Positions 1-5,490 of a stretch of DNA of 7,737 nt are shown here, piece by piece (position 1 is the stretch's first letter; each line of letters starts with the position of its first letter). Source of the stretch: JAICLK01 sp035478715 (GTDB lineage Bacteria; Patescibacteriota; Saccharimonadia; Saccharimonadales; UBA4665). The notes below the pieces were generated by a model. That model worked only from the letters and a program-made list of their open reading frames with translations. It did no database searches and was not told where the DNA came from. The stretch covers positions 1-7,737 of the forward strand of contig DATIJK010000032.1 in the NCBI GenBank assembly GCA_035478715.1. Direction: 5' to 3'. Made by a program: the position numbers and the translations under genes.

Positions 1-518
1 GGCAGGTCGGCACGGCTAGCGATGGCAGTTACACTTTCGGGCCAGCAGGGCTTGACGCGGGTCTGTTCAACAACGCATGGCCGATCGTGCAATACCGGAA
101 TTTCTCAGTTTCGGGCAGTACGTTAGCCGGATTCGTCGGCCCGGTGTATGCCGGTCCGATAGACAAATGCCTGGATAATTTCCAGGGATCCGCAACGAAC
201 GGCAACAAGATCGAATTATTTTCGTGCAATTATACCGACGCACAACGCTGGCAGGTCCAAAGTGACGGGACGATGCGAACGTTCCAGGGCAAATGCATGG
301 AAATCGCCAATTCGGGTACGGTCAACGGCAGTCTGATCCAGATCAACGATTGTACTGGTTCTGCAAATCAGATATGGCAGCCAGTACACGGGACGCTCGT
401 CAATCCGGGCACCGGCAAATGCCTCGACGATCCGGGCAGCTCCACCACCGACCGCACACAACTCGACATAATGACTTGCGACGGATCGATCGGCCAGTAT
501 TGGACAATACCACAGTAG
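1..518 (+). CDS. Secreted protein with C-terminal ricin B-type lectin domain (5' end missing)
   Basis: The reading frame is open from the left edge (first whole codon at 3) to a TAG at 516-518, so this is the last 171 residues of a longer protein. An internal GTG at 87 is not a credible start because the frame continues upstream without a stop. From about base 156 the protein is a ricin-type beta-trefoil with all three repeats. Each has a KC(L/M)-type cysteine, a second cysteine about 17-18 residues later, and a QxW signature (QRW, QIW, QYW). The first and third repeats keep the Asp after KCL (KCLDN, KCLDD) that usually contacts sugar; the middle one has KCME, so two sites may be functional. 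Ricin B modules bind galactose, xylan or similar glycans outside the cell. The preceding ~50 residues (for example FNNAWPIVQYRNF) look like the last strands of a beta-sandwich, perhaps a concanavalin-like fold (inference). Any catalytic domain lies outside the window. Confidence 0.9.
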   Translation, partial: QVGTASDGSYTFGPAGLDAGLFNNAWPIVQYRNFSVSGSTLAGFVGPVYAGPIDKCLDNFQGSATNGNKIELFSCNYTDAQRWQVQSDGTMRTFQGKCMEIANSGTVNGSLIQINDCTGSANQIWQPVHGTLVNPGTGKCLDDPGSSTTDRTQLDIMTCDGSIGQYWTIPQ

Positions 519-528
519 GCTTCACGAG

Positions 529-969
529 CTAAATTTTAACCGCTTGAGACGGGAACCCGTTTCGGATCCCGTGTACGATGGCAGTCTGCAATGCCGGTGT
601 GCGGAACGCGATCTTATCGAGCGATGCAATATGAATCCATTCGGGACGATGAATGTTCATTTCGAATTTATTCATCATGCCTTCTTCAGACATTTCCTGT
701 ACATCGACTTCACCATGCGGCGCGACATTGCAAAGATATATGTACTGTTGGTTGTATGGTTCCGGGTGATCTTCGAAAAACACTAATCTTGCTGCCGTGA
801 TAACCAATCCAGTTTCTTCTTGAACCTCGCGAACTAAAGCCTGCTCCGGTGTTTCGCCATCCGAAAGTCTTCCGCCGACCAGTGTGTAATATTCGTCGCC
901 ATGTTTGTTGCGGTACATTACAAGGATGTTTTCGCTTTCGATAATAATAGCTCGAGCAGCTTTTGCCAT
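529..969 (-). CDS. Nudix hydrolase with canonical Nudix box
   Basis: The product is 146 residues, a normal size for a single-domain Nudix enzyme. The Nudix box is perfect: G33-x5-E39-x7-R47-E48-V-x-E51-E52-x-G54-L55. The alpha-helix glutamates E48, E51 and E52 that bind Mg2+/Mn2+ are all present, inside the usual beta-strand frame (YTLVGGRL before; FFEDHPEPYNQQYIYLCNV after). Nudix enzymes hydrolyse a nucleoside diphosphate linked to another group, giving a monophosphate product; the substrate cannot be read from the sequence. ATG at 969 is the only standard start codon before an upstream in-frame stop, and no Shine-Dalgarno sequence precedes it. A TATAAT on the minus strand lies 7 bases before it, so the mRNA is probably leaderless. 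The gene diverges from a second Nudix gene and converges on the lectin gene with a 10-bp gap. Family certain; function open. Confidence 0.95.
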   Translation of the reverse strand: MAKAARAIIIESENILVMYRNKHGDEYYTLVGGRLSDGETPEQALVREVQEETGLVITAARLVFFEDHPEPYNQQYIYLCNVAPHGEVDVQEMSEEGMMNKFEMNIHRPEWIHIASLDKIAFRTPALQTAIVHGIRNGFPSQAVKI

Positions 970-991
970 GGCGATTATTATATAATATATT
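963..991 (+). promoter_or_regulatory. Putative sigma70-type promoter for the second Nudix gene
   Basis: TTGCCA (963-968, 5 of 6 to the -35 consensus) and TATATT (986-991, 5 of 6 to the -10 consensus) are 17 bp apart, the optimal spacing. Transcription would begin near 998, downstream of the ATG at 901 that could be taken as a start and about 23 bases before the TTG at 1021. The -35 box overlaps the start codon of the divergent Nudix gene (967-969). Confidence 0.6.
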
Positions 992-1007
992 TCTGTAGGA
1001 ATCTAAA
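977..1007 (-). promoter_or_regulatory. Putative promoter for the minus-strand Nudix gene (leaderless)
   Basis: On the minus strand a perfect TATAAT (982 down to 977) is followed by seven bases and then the ATG at 969, so initiation would fall at or next to the start codon. The -35 is poor: TTTAGA (1007 down to 1002) sits 19 bp upstream and matches 4 of 6. The absence of a ribosome-binding site fits a leaderless message. This promoter overlaps the plus-strand one. Confidence 0.5.
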
Positions 1008-1020
1008 AAGTGGAAATTGC

Positions 1021-1515
1021 TTGAGAACGTTTGAAATTAATGTTGCCGCGGCACTAATCCGGTCATCTAATAACCGCATTGTGTTAGGGCGCAAATACGC
1101 CAACCCAAAATGCAACGGTCTATATCCAGGACAATATGTATTGCCAGGTGGTGTCTACCGCAAAAGTATTCCGCCGCTAGCGGCGGCACTCGCAGAGACT
1201 CGCGAAGAAACGGGATTGGACATATTCGGTTTTCCTATAACACATTTGGATAATATAGTGCGGCACTTGTCGCCAGTTTGGCTCCGGTCGGGTGAGGTGG
1301 TCCTTTACGATGTCAGAGGAGAAATATTTGAAGTTGATACCGGCATGCCGTGGCAGAATTTGCCGCTTACGTGTGGATCTGAGCTTGCGAACGTGCGCTG
1401 GGTGCCAGAAGAAAAACTATATAAATTTGACCATTGCGCGCCTTCTGAAATTCTTTTTCAAGCCCTTGGGCTTTTACCGCTTAAAAACGCAGCTAATCTT
1501 GAATTCGCAGTGTAA
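1021..1515 (+). CDS. Nudix-domain protein with degenerate Nudix box
   Basis: The frame is open back to 901, but its first 35 codons run antisense to the other Nudix gene and encode no recognisable fold. TTG at 1021 is the best start: it gives MRTFEINVAAALI, a standard first Nudix strand, lies about 23 bases after the predicted transcription start, and has a weak AGTGGA purine stretch upstream. The 164-residue product carries G44-VYRKS-I50-x7-A58-E59-T-R-E62-E63-T-G65-L66. The catalytic helix glutamates E59, E62 and E63 are kept, but the first box glutamate is Ile50 and the arginine is Ala58. Metal binding is therefore likely, while substrate geometry may differ from the canonical family. The C-terminal part (residues 80-164) has the usual strand and helix layout, including ELANVRWVPEEKLYKFD. 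Substrate unknown. It may be paired functionally with the divergent Nudix gene, but the two are not close duplicates by eye. Confidence 0.85.
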   Translation: MRTFEINVAAALIRSSNNRIVLGRKYANPKCNGLYPGQYVLPGGVYRKSIPPLAAALAETREETGLDIFGFPITHLDNIVRHLSPVWLRSGEVVLYDVRGEIFEVDTGMPWQNLPLTCGSELANVRWVPEEKLYKFDHCAPSEILFQALGLLPLKNAANLEFAV

Positions 1516-1521
1516 TTAATT

Positions 1522-1550
1522 TTGACAGCATTAGCAGTTTGCCTTAGGAT
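1522..1550 (+). promoter_or_regulatory. Putative sigma70-type promoter of the permease-amidohydrolase unit
   Basis: A perfect TTGACA (1522-1527) and TAGGAT (1545-1550, 4 of 6) are separated by exactly 17 bp in the gap after the second Nudix gene. Transcription would begin near 1557, giving a leader of about 52 bases. The leader can form a small hairpin, CTAGG (1583-1587) with CTTAG (1594-1598), that ends at the ribosome-binding site. Confidence 0.65.
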
Positions 1551-1597
1551 TTAACTATAAGGATAAACATAATCACTAATAACTAGGAAAAAATCTT

Positions 1598-1603
1598 AGG
1601 GGG
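1598..1603 (+). promoter_or_regulatory. Ribosome-binding site that decides the permease start
   Basis: AGGGGG lies 5 bases before the ATG at 1609. It overlaps the in-frame GTG at 1603, so that GTG cannot be served by it, which favours ATG 1609 as the true start. Confidence 0.6.
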
Positions 1604-1608
1604 TGGCA

Positions 1609-3036
1609 ATGGCTTTGAAGCGTAAAACTAAAGGCTCGGCGGCAACGCTTGACCGGGGGGCGCTGAGCTGGCAAGCTGTCGCGTTCCAGGGGCTTGCCAC
1701 AATTGGGCCGGCATTTGCGGTACTCGCAATCCTGCAATTCACGGCGTCATTCGTCGGTTTATCAGTCCCGCTAATGCTTATCGCAGGCGTAATCATCATC
1801 TTCGCAGAAATTGCGATCGTTTCACGAATGGCGGCACGCTGGCCGAGCGCCGGCGGCTGGTTTACGTGGATTTCCAGCGCCTTAAGCCCGCGCGCCGGTT
1901 TTATCGGCGGCTGGATCTGGTCCATATGGATTCCGCCGGCTGCGATGCTGACCGTCGCCTATCTGGCATCGGCAGTCTTACAACCTGCCGTGGCAGCCTA
2001 TTATAATGTCAATATAGCCTGGCAATGGTGGGTGCTCGCGATCATGGTTCCTGTAGTGATTTGTGCGTACGAAGGAATCCGATCGTCAATAAAGGTATTG
2101 GTTTGGACGACCAGCGCGGAAATGATAATTTTCTTACTGCTTGGATTCTCCGGAATCCTGCACCCTGGCGCCGGCGGCTTATCAACGCAGCCGTTCAATG
2201 TATCACATTTGCACGCAGCACCTATGTTGTTTCTGGGATTAGTATTTTCATTGTTCTCGTTCACCGGCTGGGAAAGTATCGGGCCGTTAGCAGAAGAATC
2301 GGCAAATCCGCGTAAAAACGTTCCGCGTTCGATGTACGCAGCCGTTGCAGTTTACTTCGTATTTCTATTGATTGCTTGTTACGGAATCATGGCCGGTTGG
2401 GGTTTCAATAATATAGATTCATTCGTGAAATCCGCACAATTCCCCGGTACCGTACTCGCGCAGCAACTGTGGGGACCGTTATGGATTTTTGTGTTGCTCG
2501 CACTATTGAACTCAGGATTTGCCGTCGCACTGGGTGCCTTCCACGGCGGTAGCCGCACATGGTATGGTATGGCACGTGCAGGCTTATTGCCGAGCTGGTT
2601 AAATAAGATATCTCCCCGTAAAAAAGTGCCGATTACTGCTTTGCACCTGATGGTTGTATTGTCTGCGATAACGTTCCTGATCGCATGGAAGGGTGGCGTC
2701 GCCAGCGTTTATTTGACGTGGGTATTGATGATCACCCTAATCCTAATAATCATGTACTCGATGGCAAATATCGGAGTAATTTCCCAGTTCTTCCGAATGA
2801 CCAAAGGCTTCCGAAATCCTATCCTGTGTTTTATCTTACCCGCTGCAGTCACCATTTGGCTGGTAATCGTTGCGTACAAGAACGTTGTCCCATTCCCGGC
2901 CTGGCCATTACGCTGGGGTTTGATTCTGTTGGGCGTCTGGTTAGTCGTCGGATTCTTGTGGCTGGTCGCGTTACAATCGCGCAAATCATCCGGATGGCAG
3001 AAAAAGGCGAAACAAGCATTCGATAACAAAGAATAG
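1609..3036 (+). CDS. APC-superfamily amino-acid permease
   Basis: A 475-residue integral membrane protein with about 12 hydrophobic segments, the typical APC (AA_permease_2-like) length. It would bring amino acids or related amines across the cytoplasmic membrane, by proton symport or exchange. Visible signatures are GPAF (33-36) in helix 1, where the unwound glycine region contacts the substrate backbone; FSFTGWESIGPLAEES (216-231), the discontinuous helix 6 with its acidic end; NPRKNVPRSM (233-242) in the cytoplasmic loop; and GGSRTWYGMARAGLLPSWL (313-331) followed by a KKVP motif (338-341), the conserved helix 8 and loop. The basic N-terminus and C-terminus fit a cytoplasmic location. ATG 1609 is preferred over GTG 1603 because of AGGGGG at 1598-1603. 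The stop is 2 bp before the M20 gene, so the two are co-transcribed. Exact substrate cannot be assigned; the partner gene suggests an acylated amino acid, dipeptide or its product. Confidence 0.92.
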   Translation: MALKRKTKGSAATLDRGALSWQAVAFQGLATIGPAFAVLAILQFTASFVGLSVPLMLIAGVIIIFAEIAIVSRMAARWPSAGGWFTWISSALSPRAGFIGGWIWSIWIPPAAMLTVAYLASAVLQPAVAAYYNVNIAWQWWVLAIMVPVVICAYEGIRSSIKVLVWTTSAEMIIFLLLGFSGILHPGAGGLSTQPFNVSHLHAAPMLFLGLVFSLFSFTGWESIGPLAEESANPRKNVPRSMYAAVAVYFVFLLIACYGIMAGWGFNNIDSFVKSAQFPGTVLAQQLWGPLWIFVLLALLNSGFAVALGAFHGGSRTWYGMARAGLLPSWLNKISPRKKVPITALHLMVVLSAITFLIAWKGGVASVYLTWVLMITLILIIMYSMANIGVISQFFRMTKGFRNPILCFILPAAVTIWLVIVAYKNVVPFPAWPLRWGLILLGVWLVVGFLWLVALQSRKSSGWQKKAKQAFDNKE

Positions 3037-3038
3037 GT

Positions 3039-4295
3039 ATGGATTCGACAGTTTCCGGTACCGACGCATGGCTTGATGAACATGCTAATGAGATAGCTGC
3101 AGAAACTGCGGCGCTCGTGCAGCTGCATACCGAGTCTTTTCCAAAGCCGAATAATCAAGAAGCAGCGCTGCAAGAGCGTGTTTCCGGCCGCTTACAAAAG
3201 CTCGGATTTACGATTGATCAATGGGAGCCGGATTTGACTGGACATCCCAGAATTCCAAAAGACCATAACTGGAAGGGTCGTCCGCTCACCGTGGGCAAAC
3301 TAGCGGGTGCCGGCAGCGGAAAATCGATCATCATCAACGGACATTGCGATACCGTTCCAATCAGCGGCGACTGGCAGCGGGATCCATTCGGCGGCCAAAT
3401 CGAAGACGGCAAAGTCTGGGGCCGCGGTTCGTGCGATATGAAAGGCGGTATCGCTGCGGCGCTCGCCGCTCTCGACGCACTGCAGGCCTGCGGAATCAAA
3501 CTGAAGGGCGAAGTGCAGTTCTGGTGTGTCAGCGATGAGGAACTTGGCGGCTTCAGCACCATCGCTGCTGCTGAGCGCGGATATAGGGCGGATGCTGCTG
3601 TGATTCCAGAACCAACCGATCTTAACATATTTGCGGCTACCCGCGGCATTTTGTGGGGCAAAATGCAGCTGGTCGGACGCGAAGGCCATGCAGAAGTCGA
3701 CCCGCCGCCATGGCAGCGCGGCGGACCGGTGAATGCCGATCAATTGATCGTCCAGGCTGCAAACGGGATTATGAACCTGGGAAAAAAGCGAAGGGTGCTG
3801 ACGCATCCATTATTGTCGCCGCCGGACACTCCGGTCACGATGCTGCAAGGCGGTGATGCTCCGGAAATCCTCCCCAGCCATGCATATTTACAAATTGATG
3901 CCACGTATATGCCGTACGAGAAGTCCAGCGACGTCAAGGCCGCTATCGAGCAAGCCGCATTGGCTGATGACGATGGCTGGTTGGCAGTGCACCGTCCTAC
4001 TTGGGACTGGCAGTTGGATTACCCGCCGTATGAAATCGCCGAATCTGATCCGCTTGTGCAAGCAGCGTTAGAAGCAATGAAGCGAGCCGGTAAGCAGGAC
4101 GTTCGTCCCGTAGGTCTAGATTCGGGCTATGATGGAACGCTTTTGGCAAATTACTATGGCATCCCATCGATCGGTCTCGGTCCGGGCAGCATCCGGCAAG
4201 CGCACGCAGAAAACGAGTTCGTTGAAATCAGCCAGTTAGTAACATCGGCTAAGGCGCTCGCGAATTTGCTTGTTCTGTGGTGTGGAACCGTATAA
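3039..4295 (+). CDS. M20-family metallo-amidohydrolase (ArgE/DapE-like deacylase)
   Basis: The product is 418 residues, the usual size of ArgE/DapE/M20 di-zinc hydrolases, which cleave amide bonds such as N-acetylornithine, N-succinyl-diaminopimelate, N-acyl-amino acids or small peptides. The full active site is present: GHCDTVP (H102, D104), GRGSCDMKGG (bridging D133), SDEELGG (general base E167, ligand E168), PEPTD (E191) and QAHAENEFV (H389). The dimerisation or lid domain sits roughly at 200-310, with H217 in the position of the conserved histidine that reaches into the partner's active site. No signal peptide, so cytoplasmic. It starts 2 bp after the permease stop without a strong separate ribosome-binding site, suggesting translational coupling. 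Paired with a permease, it most likely processes what the permease imports. No arginine or lysine pathway genes are nearby, so ArgE or DapE should not be assigned by name. Confidence 0.93.
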   Translation: MDSTVSGTDAWLDEHANEIAAETAALVQLHTESFPKPNNQEAALQERVSGRLQKLGFTIDQWEPDLTGHPRIPKDHNWKGRPLTVGKLAGAGSGKSIIINGHCDTVPISGDWQRDPFGGQIEDGKVWGRGSCDMKGGIAAALAALDALQACGIKLKGEVQFWCVSDEELGGFSTIAAAERGYRADAAVIPEPTDLNIFAATRGILWGKMQLVGREGHAEVDPPPWQRGGPVNADQLIVQAANGIMNLGKKRRVLTHPLLSPPDTPVTMLQGGDAPEILPSHAYLQIDATYMPYEKSSDVKAAIEQAALADDDGWLAVHRPTWDWQLDYPPYEIAESDPLVQAALEAMKRAGKQDVRPVGLDSGYDGTLLANYYGIPSIGLGPGSIRQAHAENEFVEISQLVTSAKALANLLVLWCGTV

Positions 4296-4313
4296 AAACA
4301 AAAGCTAAATGCT

Positions 4314-4319
4314 TATAAT
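4314..4319 (+). promoter_or_regulatory. Possible -10 element upstream of the 7-TM gene
   Basis: A perfect TATAAT preceded by T, 19 bases after the M20 stop. No convincing -35 lies 16-18 bp upstream (TATAAA at 4291-4296 at 17 bp is poor). If used, transcription would begin near 4326, so the 7-TM gene could be expressed apart from the permease unit. Confidence 0.35.
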
Positions 4320-4331
4320 AAGATTGACGGT

Positions 4332-4382
4332 ATGCAACCGCTAGCGCGTTGCAGGATTGCCGGTTGTCATAAAGGCAAATAG
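4332..4382 (+). CDS. Possible 16-codon leader ORF
   Basis: An ATG at 4332 opens 16 codons (MQPLARCRIAGCHKGK) ending in TAG at 4380-4382, in the same frame as, and 18 bases before, the GTG of the 7-TM gene. No Shine-Dalgarno sequence precedes it, but if the TATAAT at 4314-4319 is used the 5' end is only about 6 bases upstream. It overlaps two alternative hairpins. A chance ORF of this length is common, so this is a candidate only. Confidence 0.2.
   Translation: MQPLARCRIAGCHKGK
4333..4366 (+). other. Two mutually exclusive RNA hairpins in the leader of the 7-TM gene
   Basis: Hairpin A is TGCAACCG (4333-4340), loop CTAG, then CG, a bulged C and GTTGCA (4345-4353): eight pairs. Hairpin B pairs CAACCG (4335-4340) with CGGTTG (4361-4366). 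They share the same left arm, so only one can form. Neither is followed by a T tract, so neither is a standard intrinsic terminator for the upstream M20 gene. Confidence 0.4.
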
Positions 4383-4400
4383 GGATTCCTCCTTTAACCA

Positions 4401-5462
4401 GTGCAAATACAAACTATTTTCATAATTCTTGCAGCAACCTGCAACCTCGCAGCAGCGGTTCCTTATCTGATTGAAGTTGTCAGCGGCAAAGCCAAGCCGC
4501 GGCTAGTCAGCTGGTTCGGCTGGTTTGCTATCATGTCAATTGGTGCTGTCGCGGCCTTTTCCAGCCATCAGATTCCGGCGGCAGTTTTGTTATCGGTTGT
4601 TGCTATCGAATCCGGACTTGTGGCTTTATTGGGGTTCAAAAATGGCGATAAGACGCTTGAACGGTTTGATCTCATATGCCTGATAGGCGTCGTGCTGGGT
4701 ATAGTATTGTGGTTCGTGTTTAGATCATCTAATTTGGTGATTACTGTGACTATTGCGACCGACTTCGCCAGTTTTTTGCCCACGTTTCGGCATGCGTGGC
4801 GCAAGCCGCACGAAGAAACTACCGCAACGTATGTCTTGTTTGGATTGGGCAGTTTTTTAACGCTTTGCGTCGCGGATGTCCGTGTTTTCGCAGGAGTCGC
4901 ATATCCGCTGTATGACTTCATAATGGAAACGGTCACGGTATTTCTAATTGTATCCAGTCCGTACCGTCGTCAATCAAAAATTTCCACAGGGCAAACTGCA
5001 GCTTCTGCTACCGCGAGACTCCAGCCCGATACTGCTGGCAAGACTACAGGAAACGGACCAGGGCGGTTCAAAATCCCATATGATGGTATTAGCCCGTCAT
5101 CCGGTTTCGGGCTCAAACGATCAGCAATACCAACCCCCAAGCTTAGTGCGCTCGTGCTTTCGCGTGCAAAAGTTCAGATTGGCCAAACCGCAAAGGTCGA
5201 AGTCGAGGTGAATTTCCCTGAAACTGCCGATATTGATGGCGCGGTATATGGCCAATACTGCATCAGTTCAGTCAACACAGAAGATGGTAAGTGGCTCGAA
5301 GACATGTCTTGGAACGGCAAAAAGTTGTCCGCAATTCTAAGTACTGCCATAATCCCGGGCACATACCAGGTAAATGTCCGCGCAAAATATGAGCTTGGCG
5401 AATGGAGCAACGTAAGCTCAGCTTTGCTAACTGTAATTAAAGCAGGCACGCCGCAAAGTTAA
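4401..5462 (+). CDS. PQ-loop/SWEET-like 7-TM protein with C-terminal Ig-like domain
   Basis: A 353-residue protein without an assigned function. Residues 1-187 hold about seven hydrophobic segments (near 4-24, 36-54, 58-79, 89-107, 111-128, 142-160, 166-185). Two halves resemble each other: VPYLIEVVSGKAKP...WFGWF (20-42) and LPTFRHAWRKP...YVLFG (126-148). A proline, a short helix end and a basic KP loop recur, as in PQ-loop/SWEET carriers of sugars or small solutes. Residues 188-245 are a polar linker, and 248-347 form a beta-rich Ig-like domain (KVQIGQTAKVEVEV ... GTYQVNVRAKYELGEWSNVS). GTG 4401 is forced because an in-frame TAA lies at 4395-4397 and no other standard start comes soon after; it has no Shine-Dalgarno sequence at normal spacing. 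Basic loops (30-34, 130-135, 189-193) place the C-terminus inside the cell, odd for an Ig-like domain. The GH16 gene follows 28 bp later. Transport role is inference. Confidence 0.8.
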   Translation: MQIQTIFIILAATCNLAAAVPYLIEVVSGKAKPRLVSWFGWFAIMSIGAVAAFSSHQIPAAVLLSVVAIESGLVALLGFKNGDKTLERFDLICLIGVVLGIVLWFVFRSSNLVITVTIATDFASFLPTFRHAWRKPHEETTATYVLFGLGSFLTLCVADVRVFAGVAYPLYDFIMETVTVFLIVSSPYRRQSKISTGQTAASATARLQPDTAGKTTGNGPGRFKIPYDGISPSSGFGLKRSAIPTPKLSALVLSRAKVQIGQTAKVEVEVNFPETADIDGAVYGQYCISSVNTEDGKWLEDMSWNGKKLSAILSTAIIPGTYQVNVRAKYELGEWSNVSSALLTVIKAGTPQS

Positions 5463-5490
5463 TGGTAAGTTTGCTACAGTAAAGGTGTAT

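Noticed and set aside
546..572. Hairpins GAGACGG/CCGTTTC and ACGGGA/TCCCGT as a terminator for the lectin gene
   Set aside because: They lie inside the coding end of the convergent Nudix gene, have no following T tract in either direction, and compete with each other, so they are likely incidental.
981..986. Perfect TATAAT on the plus strand as the -10 box of the second Nudix gene
   Set aside because: The TTGCCA at 963-968 would be only 12 bp away and nothing resembling a -35 lies 16-18 bp upstream; TATATT at 986-991 gives a correct 17-bp spacer.
901..1020. Long N-terminal extension of the second Nudix protein from ATG 901
   Set aside because: It is antisense to the start of the other Nudix gene, lies upstream of the predicted transcription start near 998, and encodes a low-complexity sequence unlike a Nudix N-terminus.
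3218..3806. Minus-strand ORFs of 147 and 168 codons opposite the M20 gene
   Set aside because: They are antisense shadows of a strongly conserved enzyme gene, with no recognisable domain or ribosome-binding site.
4333..4353. Hairpin TGCAAC...GTTGCA as an intrinsic terminator of the permease-M20 unit
   Set aside because: The downstream bases are GGATTGCCGG, with no T-run, so it does not fit an intrinsic terminator. It is kept only as leader structure.
4388..4396. CCTCCTTTA as a remnant of a 16S rRNA 3' end
   Set aside because: Only nine bases match and the flanking bases do not continue the conserved 16S tail, so this is not an rRNA fragment.
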